Below, in pieces: positions 6,989-16,522 of a stretch of 54,599 bases of DNA. The position numbers and the translations under genes are program-made. Location: NCBI GenBank assembly GCA_016742255.1, contig JACVCB010000026.1:1-54599 (forward strand). The letters are read 5' to 3'. The stretch's first letter is position 1; each line of letters opens with the position of its first letter. The notes under the pieces are model-generated. The model was not told where the DNA came from, searched no databases, and saw only the letters and a list, made by a program, of their open reading frames with translations. Origin of the DNA: Leptospira sp. Its GTDB lineage: Bacteria; Spirochaetota; Leptospiria; Leptospirales; Leptospiraceae.

Positions 6989-9303
6989 GTGAAGATAGTA
7001 TCGATTTATCAGACACAGTCTTAGAAAATCCCTCATCCAAAGAGGAGAGTTCTTCTGAGAGACCATCTGCTCAATCTTATATTTTTTTGTCTGATTCTGT
7101 TGGTAGCCTAACTCCCACAGCACGTTGTATCTTAGATGAATTGAAAGACTGGCACAAACGTGTAGAAAAACACGGGAGTAAAGAAAAACACGCATCTTAC
7201 CTCATGACAGTGGACAAACTTCCAGAGGCTCTTGGGAAATATACAAACCTAGGTGCACAAGGAAGATCGGAAAACGCCATCCACCATGCACTCCGCCAAA
7301 TTTTAGATATCGACCACCGTGGCCAAAACAGGGCTGCTTATGCGTACCCTTATCTCATTCGTACGGGAAGTAAAATCTCTTCCAAAATTGCCCTCATTGC
7401 ACCACAAAACGAAAACAAGACGGACACCCAACCTTACAGACAAGCTTGTTTTCGATTTTCACAAGAACTCATCAAAGTACTATTAGAAAACCGAGCTAAA
7501 AAAGGAAGGAATTGGGACGAAGAGAATCCTGGTTCTCTTCTTTTACAAAAAAACAAAGATGGGAATACTTGGCTTTATCCAAAGTTAGGTTCTCTCGAAG
7601 CAGAGATTTCCTCGCTGGTTCGCAAAGGATTTGGAAACTTACCTTACATCCCGATGCCAGATTTTTTACAAGACTTCACCCTCTTTGCGAGAGAACAAAA
7701 TTTGGCACTTCCTATCTTAACGGATTATCATATTGTCATTGATGAACTGAATATTTTACCAGATGGAAGTTTCAAACGATTACCAGAAGTAGTAAACCAA
7801 ATCCTCGCACACTTAAATGGATTGGAACATTTTGCAAAGGAACAACTCACAAAACTTGCAAAGGATGCAAAATACGAATCGTTCTTATCACAATTTAATG
7901 AATACACTTCTGTTCCAAAGTTTTCTTCTTTAGAAGCAAAGATGAACCCAGAAGAAGAAGTAAAAAAGTTTTTATCCATCATCGAAAACTTTCCTGTCCC
8001 TGCAGAAAAAAACAACAGAGCACTTTCCATCAAAGAAACCATCGATCTCAGCATTAAAATATTAAAACGACTCGCTGAAGAAAAAGGATCTGTTTTAACC
8101 AGAAAAGATGATAGTATATACGGTACTGTCAAAAATGCAGTCATCAGCAAAATTCCGGAACATACAAAAAATCATAATACACTACTACGAATTAACTTCG
8201 AAGAGGAAGTTGCCAATGCCGGGATCACAGATCCCGCCAAGGTGTCTGAATACATCAAACGATTAAAAGACGATGTATTTTCCGAACATTCTTACTATGA
8301 AGAAAAAACTCCAGATGGTCGGGCCGTTTATTATGTTGTTGATCATGGGTATATGGCAGCAGTCATCCACAAACTAGCATTCGAAGGAAGAACTAACCCA
8401 GAATACAAAAAACAATTGGGTTATGCAAAAATCATCAATCATAAACTTTCCAATCCCAAACACCCAGGACTCAATAGCAAACTCAAACCCGAGTTAATTG
8501 CAAAACTCAATGCAGATGTCAAAAATATGGAAGTGGAGGAATTGGAAAAAGAAAGGTCCAATGAAATCCGCTCACGTTTTAATGTCATTCCAGGGATTTT
8601 AACCTTTGTTGTGAGTACGATGATTTTTATCACAGGAGCGTATTACTTACGTTCAGCGATGCCAATCTTTTTTGGTGTCCCTTTTTCTGTGGTTCTTGGA
8701 TTTTTAGCAGCAATTTATTTTAGAGAAAAAACAACAGAAGAAATCCGAGAAGACATTAAAAATTCAGGGAAGTTTTCAGGTGTGGGTGACTGGGGAAAAC
8801 CAAGTTATTCTTCCGGTTCCTCAACGAGTTATGAAGAAGAACAAGAGACAAACAAAAAAGAAGAAAAACTTTCTCACATTTACAAAGCTGCAGACAATTT
8901 TGTTTTTCCAAAACGATTTAATAAAATCACCGACAAAGTGTTAGATCCAAAATCCTTACGTTCTCGCATCTACGAAAATTTGGACAATATCAAACGAAAC
9001 AACATGACTCTCGCCAAAGAAAAAGATGAGGATAAAGTTGCTTCCACCGTTGAATATGCGGTTTTACAATCTGTGTCGACAATTGTCATACCCGATGATG
9101 TAGCAGTGCGTGACCTTCCGAACACAATTCTCATCAATCGAAATGATATGAAATCTGCTCTTTTCCGAACCCAATTGGCAGATTTTTACCGCGAAGAGAT
9201 GAACAAAAAGAAGTTCGATAAAAAATTAGTCAAATACTACACCTATCTCATCAATACAGTTGAGATGGAGTATTACAAATACCTTCCGAAAAAACGAGTT
9301 TAG
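6985..9303 (+). CDS. Large protein of unknown function with a two-helix membrane hairpin
   Basis: I do not recognise this 772-residue protein. It starts inside the avtA-like stop (ATGA), so the two are coupled. Residues 1-520 are mixed and mostly helical, charged and lysine-rich, with no signal peptide. Two adjacent hydrophobic segments at about 530-575 (ILTFVVSTMIFITGAYYL and VPFSVVLGFLAAIYF) look like a membrane hairpin. A low-complexity Ser/Glu/Lys stretch follows at about 600-630, then a charged helical tail. Both large parts would face the cytoplasm. It is followed after 39 bases by the Orn/Lys/Arg decarboxylase gene, probably in one transcript. Confidence 0.75.
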   Translation: MSEDSIDLSDTVLENPSSKEESSSERPSAQSYIFLSDSVGSLTPTARCILDELKDWHKRVEKHGSKEKHASYLMTVDKLPEALGKYTNLGAQGRSENAIHHALRQILDIDHRGQNRAAYAYPYLIRTGSKISSKIALIAPQNENKTDTQPYRQACFRFSQELIKVLLENRAKKGRNWDEENPGSLLLQKNKDGNTWLYPKLGSLEAEISSLVRKGFGNLPYIPMPDFLQDFTLFAREQNLALPILTDYHIVIDELNILPDGSFKRLPEVVNQILAHLNGLEHFAKEQLTKLAKDAKYESFLSQFNEYTSVPKFSSLEAKMNPEEEVKKFLSIIENFPVPAEKNNRALSIKETIDLSIKILKRLAEEKGSVLTRKDDSIYGTVKNAVISKIPEHTKNHNTLLRINFEEEVANAGITDPAKVSEYIKRLKDDVFSEHSYYEEKTPDGRAVYYVVDHGYMAAVIHKLAFEGRTNPEYKKQLGYAKIINHKLSNPKHPGLNSKLKPELIAKLNADVKNMEVEELEKERSNEIRSRFNVIPGILTFVVSTMIFITGAYYLRSAMPIFFGVPFSVVLGFLAAIYFREKTTEEIREDIKNSGKFSGVGDWGKPSYSSGSSTSYEEEQETNKKEEKLSHIYKAADNFVFPKRFNKITDKVLDPKSLRSRIYENLDNIKRNNMTLAKEKDEDKVASTVEYAVLQSVSTIVIPDDVAVRDLPNTILINRNDMKSALFRTQLADFYREEMNKKKFDKKLVKYYTYLINTVEMEYYKYLPKKRV

Positions 9304-9342
9304 AAACTAAAATCATTTGATTCTCTGTGGGACATACCTCCT

Positions 9343-11619
9343 ATGGAGTTGATGTATCAAAACGGTATCGTACAATTTCCTATCATCATCATTGATGAAG
9401 ATTTTCGTTCCGAAAATGCCAGTGGTCTTGGCATTCGAGCTATTGCAAAGGCCTTAGAAGGCGAAGGAATCGAAGTTTTGGGTGTGACCAGTTATGGAGA
9501 TCTCACGAGTTTTGTACAACAACAAAGCCGGGCTTGTGGATTCATTCTCTCCATTGATGATGAAGAGTTCACACCTGAGACAGAAGGTGAGGTGCCAGAC
9601 GCTCTTCGCCAACTCAAAGACTTTGTGACCCAAGTGCGTCATAGAAACGCAGATATCCCTCTCTTTTTATACGGAGAAACAAGAACAAGCCGCCATATTC
9701 CAAACAGCATCTTAAAAGAACTCCACGGCTTCATTCATATGTTTGAAGACACACCTGAGTTTATGGCAAGGGCCATCCACAGAGAAGTAAAATCGTATTT
9801 AGATAGTTTACCTCCTCCGTTTTTCCGAGCACTCACTCAATATGCACATGATGGAAGTTATAGTTGGCACTGCCCTGGTCACTCAGGTGGTGTTGCCTTT
9901 TTAAAAAGCCCAGTGGGTCAAATGTTCCATCAGTTTTTTGGTGAGAACATGTTACGAGCTGACGTATGTAATGCGGTAGATGAACTCGGACAACTTTTGG
10001 ATCACACGGGTCCCATTTCTGCCAGTGAACGAAATGCTGCACGGATTTTCCAATGTGATAGTTTGTATTTTGTAACAAACGGAACATCCACTTCTAATAA
10101 AATTGTTTGGCATAGTACCGTTGCCCCTGGTGACGTTGTGATTGTAGACCGTAACTGTCACAAAAGTATTTTACATGCGATCACCATGACAGGTGCCATC
10201 CCAGTTTTCCTGATGCCAACAAGAAACCATTTTGGTATCATTGGCCCTATTCCCAAATCCGAATTCACTTGGGAAAACATCAAAAAGAAAATCGCCGAAC
10301 ACCCGTTTGCAAAACATGTAAAAGGGAATCCAAGAATTTTAACCATCACACAAAGTACTTATGATGGAATTCTGTATAACGTAGAAGACATCAAGTCTGA
10401 GTTAGACGGTAAAATTTCAACTCTTCATTTTGATGAAGCATGGTTACCTCATGCTGCGTTCCATCGTTTTTATACAGGGATGCATGCCATAGGATCTGAC
10501 AGACCACGTCCGAAAGAAAGTATGATCTTTGCAACACAGTCCACTCATAAATTGCTCGCGGGACTCTCACAAGCAAGCCAGATCCTTGTCCAAAACAGTG
10601 AAAAGGAAACCTTAGATCGAAATTTATTCAATGAAGCATTTTTAATGCATACAAGTACAAGTCCACAGTATGCGATCATTGCATCCTGCGACGTTGCCGC
10701 GGCGATGATGGAATCTCCCGGCGGAAATGCACTTGTGGAAGAATCCATCGAAGAGGCGTTAGACTTCAGACGTGCAATGCGCAAAGTGGATTTGGAACTA
10801 GAAGAAGATTGGTGGTTTAGTGTTTGGGGACCAGAAGCCCTTGCCGAAGAAGGTGCAGGCGAACGAGACGAATGGATCCTCAAGGCAAATGACCGTTGGC
10901 ATGGGTTTGGTGACATTGCAGAAGGATTTAATATGCTCGATCCGATCAAAGCAACTGTCATCACACCAGGTATGAGTGTAGAAGGTGAATTTGCTGATTG
11001 GGGAATCCCTGCTCTCATTCTCACCAAGTACCTCGCCGAACACGGGATCATCGTCGAAAAAACAGGCCTTTATAGTTTTTTCATTATGTTTACAATCGGT
11101 ATCACAAAAGGCCGTTGGAATACAATGGTCACCGAATTACAACAGTTCAAAGATGATTATGATACCAACCAACCATTGTGGAGAGTGATGCCAAAATTTA
11201 CGGCAGCACATCCAAAATACGATCGGATTGGGTTACGTGACCTATGCCAATCCATGCACGAAGTATACAGAGCCAATAACATCTCTCACCTAACAACAGA
11301 GATGTATTTGAGTCCGATGATCCCAGCGATGAAACCATCAGAAGCTTTTGCAAAAATGGCCCACCGGGACATCGAACGAGTCCCGATTGATGAATTGGAA
11401 GGTAGGATTACTTCTGTGTTACTCACACCGTACCCACCAGGGATTCCACTCCTCATCCCAGGAGAAAAATTTAACTCAACGATCATTCGCTACTTACAAT
11501 TTGCTCGTGAGTTTAATACAAAATTCCCTGGGTTCGAAACAGACATCCATGGCCTTGTAGAAGAAAAATCAGAATCAGGAATTTTGACATACTTCGTTGA
11601 CTGTGTGATCGAATCTTAA
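9343..11619 (+). CDS. PLP-dependent Orn/Lys/Arg decarboxylase
   Basis: The 758-residue protein has the three-part plan of biodegradative-type (fold type I) decarboxylases: an N-terminal flavodoxin-like wing domain (1-145), the PLP domain beginning at SWHCPGHSGGVAFLKSP (about 168-184), and the C-terminal domain from about 590. The FDEAWLPHAAFH motif (about 364-375) gives the cofactor Asp and His, and STHKLLAGLSQAS (about 399-411) gives the PLP lysine. Products would be agmatine, cadaverine or putrescine plus CO2, so a polyamine or acid-stress role is likely; arginine is my preferred substrate but sequence alone does not settle it. Confidence 0.88.
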   Translation: MELMYQNGIVQFPIIIIDEDFRSENASGLGIRAIAKALEGEGIEVLGVTSYGDLTSFVQQQSRACGFILSIDDEEFTPETEGEVPDALRQLKDFVTQVRHRNADIPLFLYGETRTSRHIPNSILKELHGFIHMFEDTPEFMARAIHREVKSYLDSLPPPFFRALTQYAHDGSYSWHCPGHSGGVAFLKSPVGQMFHQFFGENMLRADVCNAVDELGQLLDHTGPISASERNAARIFQCDSLYFVTNGTSTSNKIVWHSTVAPGDVVIVDRNCHKSILHAITMTGAIPVFLMPTRNHFGIIGPIPKSEFTWENIKKKIAEHPFAKHVKGNPRILTITQSTYDGILYNVEDIKSELDGKISTLHFDEAWLPHAAFHRFYTGMHAIGSDRPRPKESMIFATQSTHKLLAGLSQASQILVQNSEKETLDRNLFNEAFLMHTSTSPQYAIIASCDVAAAMMESPGGNALVEESIEEALDFRRAMRKVDLELEEDWWFSVWGPEALAEEGAGERDEWILKANDRWHGFGDIAEGFNMLDPIKATVITPGMSVEGEFADWGIPALILTKYLAEHGIIVEKTGLYSFFIMFTIGITKGRWNTMVTELQQFKDDYDTNQPLWRVMPKFTAAHPKYDRIGLRDLCQSMHEVYRANNISHLTTEMYLSPMIPAMKPSEAFAKMAHRDIERVPIDELEGRITSVLLTPYPPGIPLLIPGEKFNSTIIRYLQFAREFNTKFPGFETDIHGLVEEKSESGILTYFVDCVIES

Positions 11620-11644
11620 GTCGATAAAACCAAGGAAACAAAAT

Positions 11645-11682
11645 CTATAAAAAAATCTCTCGTGCAGTACATTCTGCACGAG
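11645..11682 (-). terminator. Intrinsic terminator for the minus-strand gene at 11756-12379
   Basis: A perfect 9-bp stem, CTCGTGCAG at 11659-11667 with CTGCACGAG at 11674-11682, has a 6-base loop. Read on the minus strand it is followed within three bases by a run of seven Ts. On the plus strand it also follows the decarboxylase gene, but there it lacks a T-tract, so action in that direction would be weaker. Confidence 0.75.
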
Positions 11683-11755
11683 GATCAAACTTCGATAGAT
11701 TTACCTTCGATTCACAATATTTCTTCAAAATGATTCAATTGGATTTTTTTGAAAG

Positions 11756-12379
11756 TTATTCCCATTCAATCATTCGTACAACATCTTTCAAACAATCTTC
11801 CCTAAAAGTTTGGTCCCCTTTTGCGGATGGAAGACCAGAATACCATTTGCCATCGGGGAATTTTAAATCCACCCAATAGGTAAAGAGTGTCGTTTCTCCA
11901 TTATTGTTTTTGATTTCGATGTTCAAAAGTTTTAAATCCGAAACTCCCGTTTCTTTATAAAATGTTTCCCCGTTTTTTGTACGGATGCGGATCTTTTTGG
12001 GCAACACTTCGTAAGTGGTTCCTTTTTTTTCTTCTCGTTTTGATTTGAGTTCCCAGGAATCAATTTTAATCGAATCAAGTTCTGCGATTGTTAATTTCTT
12101 TTTGTATAAAATCCCATCTTTTGTATGTTCAAAAAATATCGACTGACTCCCGCTAGTTGATTCCCCTCGAACCGTTCTTCCATCACAAAGGGTTAAGTTT
12201 AAAACCTTTGCTTCACCCGACTCTTTTTCACCACGGGCATTTCTTGGTTCTTTCGTTTCTTCATTCGGTAACGAAGGTAAACTGGGTTCTTTTGGCATTC
12301 GTGGTTCTCCGAAGGCAGGAGAAAAAAAACCGAGGGTCCCGAGCCAAAGAAAGAGTCGCAGTCGAAGTAAGTAGTCCAT
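11756..12379 (-). CDS. Exported protein of unknown function
   Basis: The start is taken as the ATG at 12379-12377, which has AAAGG at good distance; an ATG six codons upstream at 12397 lacks a site and would overlap the divergent gene. From 12379 the protein has 207 residues. MDYLLRLRLFLWLGTLGFFSPAFG is a clear signal peptide. A Pro/Glu-rich linker follows, then a region from about residue 60 with strands (LTLCDGRTVRG, IFFEHTKDGILYKKKLT, IRIRTKNGETFYKE) suggesting a small repeated beta domain. The function is unknown; export to the periplasm or outer membrane is likely. Confidence 0.7.
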   Translation of the reverse strand: MDYLLRLRLFLWLGTLGFFSPAFGEPRMPKEPSLPSLPNEETKEPRNARGEKESGEAKVLNLTLCDGRTVRGESTSGSQSIFFEHTKDGILYKKKLTIAELDSIKIDSWELKSKREEKKGTTYEVLPKKIRIRTKNGETFYKETGVSDLKLLNIEIKNNNGETTLFTYWVDLKFPDGKWYSGLPSAKGDQTFREDCLKDVVRMIEWE

Positions 12380-12395
12380 ATTCTGACCTTTATCC

Positions 12396-13430
12396 ATGGA
12401 TGCATTTCTGACTGCAACTTTTCAAACCCTACCCTTACCATTCCTCTTACTTGTCATCATTGGCTCTATCCTTGTCCTTGGGAAAGCTGCTGATGTTTTG
12501 GTAGACGAAGCCGTTTCCCTCTCCACAAGATGGGGTGTCCCTAAGATGATCATTGGTGCAACGATTGTCAGCTTAGGAACCACTCTCCCTGAAGTTTCTG
12601 TTTCTGTCCTTGCTGCCCTCGAAGGGAATCCAGGAATTGCCCTGGGAAATGCTGTGGGATCGATTATCTGTGATACAGGACTCATCCTCGGGATTGCCAT
12701 TCTAATCTCACCACCTGACATCGACAAACGCCTTGTCAACCGCCAGGGTTGGATCCAAGTTCTCAGCGGATTTTTACTCGTGTTTGCTGCCTTACCATGG
12801 TCAAACCTGACTTCCGTTTTCACAACAGGTGGACGAATTGACCAAGGGACAGGGATTGTCTTTTTAATTTTATTAGGTGTTTATGTTTACCTAAGCATTC
12901 GTTGGTCAAGATCCAAACCAGGAGAAGTTGAAGCAGGTCTCGATGACACAACAGAATATGATGAGTCTCCTTTTTGGATTGTTTTCATCAAACTGGTGAC
13001 TGCCATCACTCTTGTTATTTTATCCTCGAAAGTGCTCATCCCTTCTGTACAAGAAACAGCAATTCGATTATCAATTCCTGAATCCATCATTGGGGCAACT
13101 CTTGTCGCCTTTGGAACTAGTTTGCCTGAACTTGTCACTGCCATCCAAGCCTCCAGGCGTGGACACTCTGAACTTGCTGTGGGTAATATCATAGGTGCCG
13201 ATATCTTAAACGTTCTCTTTGTATCGGGCGCAGCTGCTGCTGTCACAAAAAATGGACTCGAAGCACCCGTAAGTTTTTTCAGTTTTTATTTTCCTTCCAT
13301 GCTCATTGTTCTCGTTTTATTCCGTTTGGGAATTGTATTCTCCAAAGATAAAATCAAACGTCCGTTTGGTGTATTTTTGCTAGTGATCTATGTAATCGCA
13401 ACAATCGCTGGCTTTATCTTTAAAGGTTAA
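12396..13430 (+). CDS. CaCA-family Ca2+(Na+)/H+ or Na+/Ca2+ antiporter (YrbG-like)
   Basis: The 344-residue inner-membrane carrier has about ten membrane spans in two homologous halves. The two alpha-repeat signatures of the calcium/cation antiporter superfamily are plain: GATIVSLGTTLPEVSVS (about 53-69) and GATLVAFGTSLPELVTA (about 232-248), whose Glu residues bind the cation. Each is followed by a conserved GNAVGSIICD or GNIIGADILN stretch. It trades calcium, or another cation, for sodium or protons across the membrane. Its 3' end overlaps dprA by 11 bases, and its terminator lies inside dprA. Confidence 0.92.
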   Translation: MDAFLTATFQTLPLPFLLLVIIGSILVLGKAADVLVDEAVSLSTRWGVPKMIIGATIVSLGTTLPEVSVSVLAALEGNPGIALGNAVGSIICDTGLILGIAILISPPDIDKRLVNRQGWIQVLSGFLLVFAALPWSNLTSVFTTGGRIDQGTGIVFLILLGVYVYLSIRWSRSKPGEVEAGLDDTTEYDESPFWIVFIKLVTAITLVILSSKVLIPSVQETAIRLSIPESIIGATLVAFGTSLPELVTAIQASRRGHSELAVGNIIGADILNVLFVSGAAAAVTKNGLEAPVSFFSFYFPSMLIVLVLFRLGIVFSKDKIKRPFGVFLLVIYVIATIAGFIFKG

Positions 13431-14346
13431 ATTGAAAATCCAACACCTCTTCTTCCTTTTTCTGAAGGAAAGAGGTGTTTTTTAGTTTTTGCCACTCTTC
13501 GTAAGTATAAATGTTTCGTTTTACCGTTTCCGTTTTTACAATTTGACTCCCACCACACAAGTTACTCGCACCTTGCCGTAACAACATCTTCCCCCCTTCG
13601 TTATCAAATTGTTTTGGGTGATCAAAAACAAAAATTTCTCTGTTTTGTTCCATGGCACTCATCGCCGTGGAAATGGTTCCCGATTTTTTACCTGACTCCA
13701 TGATAAAAACCTTTTGGCAAAGACCAGAAATCACACGATTTCGTTTAGGAAATGTCCACTTGGCAGGTTCTGTATGCAGTATGAATTCAGAGATTAACAA
13801 TTGTTTGGGGTCATTTTTAATCTGTTTGTAAAGGTCACGATTCCCTGGTGGGTATTCGATTCCAAGTGTGGTGCCGAGAACTCCAACAACAGGGATTCCG
13901 AATTCAATTGCAGTGACAAAAGCCTGCCTGTCAATCCCAAGCGCCATACCAGAAACGATGGCGATGTTTTCTTTTTCAGAGAATGAACCCACAAGTGCTT
14001 TTGTTGCTGATAAAGAAACAGGCGAAGATTTACGAGTGCCCACAATGGCAACAAGGTCTTTCTGCAATAAAGTTAGGTCACCCATTCCCACAATCACAAG
14101 TGGGGGATCATAAATTTCTTTGAGAAGTTTTGGATAATTGGAATCAAAATAGGATACTAAGTTCCAACGAGGGTCTTTGTTTTGTTCCCAAACCATACAT
14201 TCAGATAACCAAAATTTCCAAACTTCTTCTTTGAAGAACATGGGCAAAGATTGGTATAAAGGTAAAAATTGATCATAATTACGCCAAATCTTTGTTTTGC
14301 GTAGGAAAGAAAGAACTTTCGGATGACCCAAAATGGAAAGTACCAC
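13420..14346 (-). CDS. dprA: DprA/Smf DNA-processing protein
   Basis: The 308-residue protein has the Rossmann-like DprA domain at about 70-280: FDSNYPKLLKEIYDPP, VAIVGTRKSSPVS, IVSGMALGIDRQA, GVLGTTLGIEYPPGNRDLY and FPKRNRVISGLC. DprA loads RecA on incoming single-stranded DNA during transformation, but it is also present in bacteria without known competence. The usual C-terminal winged helix seems absent or reduced, which is common. The start is GTG at 14346. It lies 11 bases after the TPR lipoprotein gene and is probably cotranscribed with it. Confidence 0.92.
   Translation of the reverse strand: MVLSILGHPKVLSFLRKTKIWRNYDQFLPLYQSLPMFFKEEVWKFWLSECMVWEQNKDPRWNLVSYFDSNYPKLLKEIYDPPLVIVGMGDLTLLQKDLVAIVGTRKSSPVSLSATKALVGSFSEKENIAIVSGMALGIDRQAFVTAIEFGIPVVGVLGTTLGIEYPPGNRDLYKQIKNDPKQLLISEFILHTEPAKWTFPKRNRVISGLCQKVFIMESGKKSGTISTAMSAMEQNREIFVFDHPKQFDNEGGKMLLRQGASNLCGGSQIVKTETVKRNIYTYEEWQKLKNTSFLQKKEEEVLDFQFNL
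13443..13483 (+). terminator. Terminator of the CaCA antiporter gene, inside dprA
   Basis: A 9-bp outer stem (ACACCTCTT at 13443-13451 with AAGAGGTGT at 13470-13478, the outermost pair being A13443 with T13478) and a further TCC(T)/AGGA inner stem around a short loop are followed by six Ts at 13478-13483. The element is oriented for the antiporter transcript. It lies in the last codons of the convergent dprA gene. Confidence 0.8.
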
Positions 14347-14357
14347 ATGGGATTAGG

Positions 14358-15272
14358 TCAGTTAGATTTGTTTTGGGCCCCAAGTGCAGTTAAATTCTTC
14401 AAAACATTTTGGTAAGAAGAGTTTTCTTCCAAAGGTTCTCGGATACTTCCTTTCCCCTTCATTTCTTCTAAAATGGATTTGATACGAAGGTATTCATCAT
14501 AAGCTAGAGAAGACTTTCCAATTTGGTATAAAAAATTGGCCTTCGCAAAACGAGTGGGTACATTATAAGGTTCTTTTCGCAATATTTGGTCTAACAATGA
14601 AAATGCGGAATCCAATTCATCATAACCATTTGCTAGTTTTCCATTCCAACTTTCATCTTTCAAGGAAGAATCAAAATAGATCAGTGCCAATTGAAATGGG
14701 AAGCGAGTATCGTCTTTGTCTAATTTTGCCAATTGTTTGAATAAACTTATGGCACGGTTCCTTCGTGTAGGTTCCCACCCCATATCTTTAGATGCATTTG
14801 CATAAGCAACAGCTGCCTCATATAACAATTGTTTGTCTAATTTTCCCGACTGGATTGCCTTTTCAAAAAAAGGTAAAGCGGATTCGTAAGAATGGATTTC
14901 AAATCCACCTTGTTTTGCATTGGGAATGGATTCTGTGACGGCTTCTTCGTAATAACGCACACCCACATCTGCAGAACCTGCACGCATATAAGCGCGGGCA
15001 ATTTTCCATGAGAGTGCAGCCGATTGGTTGGACTTTTGGACCAATTTTCGGATCCGTTTGTCCATTTCTTCAATTTCTGCTTCTTCCAACGCCAATTTCT
15101 CTTTCCAATTGACGATGTCTTTTTCTGTGGGTTCTCCACCGATTCGTTTGCGGTAGCGGGATTCTGTAAGGGATTTTAAGTAATCACAATGGGTCAAAAA
15201 GAGGAGCGAACCCAAAACAACTCCCCACTTGAGTGTGAAAACCATTGAAAACCAGTTGTTTTTTGTGCCCAT
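14358..15272 (-). CDS. TPR-repeat lipoprotein
   Basis: The 304-residue protein has a signal peptide ending in the lipobox-like LLFLTHC, giving lipidation at about Cys29. A coiled, charged stretch (about 55-80) is followed by helical repeats of the tetratricopeptide type, for example AALSWKIARAYMRAG, ALPFFEKAIQSGKL, LLYEAAVAYANASKD and VPTRFAKANFLYQIGKSSLA. Such proteins serve as periplasmic scaffolds for partner proteins. The ATG at 15272 is used here; an in-frame ATG nine codons later would give a shorter signal peptide. dprA follows after 11 bases. Confidence 0.75.
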   Translation of the reverse strand: MGTKNNWFSMVFTLKWGVVLGSLLFLTHCDYLKSLTESRYRKRIGGEPTEKDIVNWKEKLALEEAEIEEMDKRIRKLVQKSNQSAALSWKIARAYMRAGSADVGVRYYEEAVTESIPNAKQGGFEIHSYESALPFFEKAIQSGKLDKQLLYEAAVAYANASKDMGWEPTRRNRAISLFKQLAKLDKDDTRFPFQLALIYFDSSLKDESWNGKLANGYDELDSAFSLLDQILRKEPYNVPTRFAKANFLYQIGKSSLAYDEYLRIKSILEEMKGKGSIREPLEENSSYQNVLKNLTALGAQNKSN

Positions 15273-15322
15273 CGGTTCGATTTTAGTTTCTTTCTTTTGG
15301 ATGAAAAGAAAAAAATGTGATT

Positions 15323-15751
15323 ATGTCTCTTAGTTTTCAGAGGTTGAGTGAAGTCCATTTGCCAGAGATCCTTACTTGGGAAAAACTATGTTTTCCAGGT
15401 GAAGAATGGACAGATAAGATGATCCAAACTCATTTGGAATTCCATGTCGCATTTGGCATAGGTGACCAAAATATACAATGTTATGCGTTAGTTTGTGAGA
15501 CACCTTGGGAAATTGAAATTTTCCGAATCGCTACATTACCCAACTTTAGAAAGTTAGGCCTAGCAAAACAATTGTTAGAACACTTATTTAAAGAATTCCC
15601 AAAAAAGGAATTTTTTTTAGAAGTGAAAGAATCAAACGAACCAGCAATCAAACTCTATTTGTCTGTTGGTTTTAATGAACTTGAGAGACGTAAAAAATAC
15701 TATCCGGACGGATCAACTGCCGTTCTAATGAAGAGGAATCCCATCGAATGA
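15323..15751 (+). CDS. rimI: RimI-like GNAT N-acetyltransferase
   Basis: The protein has 142 residues from the ATG at 15323; a GTG two codons earlier is also open. The GNAT fold is visible: IEIFRIATLPNFRKLGLAKQLLEHL (about residues 66-90) holds the acetyl-CoA loop R-x-x-G-x-A variant, and EVKESNEPAIKLYLSVGF with RRKKYYPDG is the RimI-type C-terminal part. RimI acetylates the N-terminal alanine of ribosomal protein S18. A general GNAT role cannot be excluded because the usual tsaB neighbour is absent. It overlaps the next gene (ATGA). Confidence 0.7.
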   Translation: MSLSFQRLSEVHLPEILTWEKLCFPGEEWTDKMIQTHLEFHVAFGIGDQNIQCYALVCETPWEIEIFRIATLPNFRKLGLAKQLLEHLFKEFPKKEFFLEVKESNEPAIKLYLSVGFNELERRKKYYPDGSTAVLMKRNPIE

Positions 15752-16521
15752 AAAATGCATATGTTACAGGCGCATCGCAAGGTATCGGAAAAGAATTTGT
15801 TAGAGCACTCGGCAAAGATTATAATGTTTTTTTAATTTCTCGGACGGAAGCGGACTTAAAAAAAGTCATCCTCGAATTGGAACCTAAGTCGAGAGGAATG
15901 TTGAAGTATTTCGTCTTAGACCTTACCAAAAAGAAAGATGTGGAAGAACTATCAAGTATCATTGAAAAAGATAAAGATGCCGAACTATTAGTGAATAATG
16001 CAGGATTTGGAACTGTTGGTGAGTTTGCGGCCCTTCCTCTTGACAAAGAATTAGATGAAGTGAGTTTAAATGTAAAAACTCTTGTTCACCTTTCACACAC
16101 AGCACTGAACCGATTCAAAAAGAATAAAAAAGGTTATTTAATCAATGTGGCATCTATCGCTGGTTATCTGCCAGCACCTGGTAGTGCCATTTATGCGGCA
16201 ACAAAAGCGTTTGTTAAATCTTTCACTGAATCCATTCATGAAGAAGCCAAAAACTACGGAATTCATGTACAAGCACTTTGCCCTGGACTCACACATTCTG
16301 ATTTCCACCAACGTGCAGGAATCAGTAAGTCCAAATACCCTTCATTTATGTGGCAAAATGCAGATGAGGTCGTCGAAGAGTCGTTAAGTGCACTCAAATA
16401 CAACCAAGCAGTTTGTATCACGGGAAGTTTTAACCAAGGTGCGATCACCGTTTCAGAACTTATCCCTCGAGGTTTTTTACGGAAACTCAGTGGTAGATAT
16501 TTAAAATTAGAAGAGGAATAA
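15748..16521 (+). CDS. Short-chain dehydrogenase/reductase
   Basis: The 257-residue classical SDR has the cofactor loop TGASQGIG (residues 7-14), the LVNNAGFG motif at about 78-85, and the catalytic Ser-Tyr-Lys set in INVASIAG and YAATKAF (Tyr about 150, Lys about 154). These enzymes reduce or oxidise small carbonyl or alcohol groups with NAD(P)H; the arginine-like residue after the second strand (SRTEADL) favours NADPH. The best general match by pattern is the DltE/YqjQ-like group. It is coupled to rimI by ATGA and followed within one base by the DUF445 gene. Confidence 0.9.
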   Translation: MKNAYVTGASQGIGKEFVRALGKDYNVFLISRTEADLKKVILELEPKSRGMLKYFVLDLTKKKDVEELSSIIEKDKDAELLVNNAGFGTVGEFAALPLDKELDEVSLNVKTLVHLSHTALNRFKKNKKGYLINVASIAGYLPAPGSAIYAATKAFVKSFTESIHEEAKNYGIHVQALCPGLTHSDFHQRAGISKSKYPSFMWQNADEVVEESLSALKYNQAVCITGSFNQGAITVSELIPRGFLRKLSGRYLKLEEE

Positions 16522-16522
16522 G

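Noticed and set aside
7728..8150. 140-codon minus-strand open frame inside the 772-residue protein gene
   Set aside because: Antisense shadow rich in Ser and Phe with no start signal; the plus-strand frame has good coding character and an ATGA junction.
10545..11051. 168-codon minus-strand open frame opposite the decarboxylase gene
   Set aside because: It lies wholly inside a well-supported gene, is Ser/Pro-rich in the way of antisense frames, and has no ribosome site or family resemblance.
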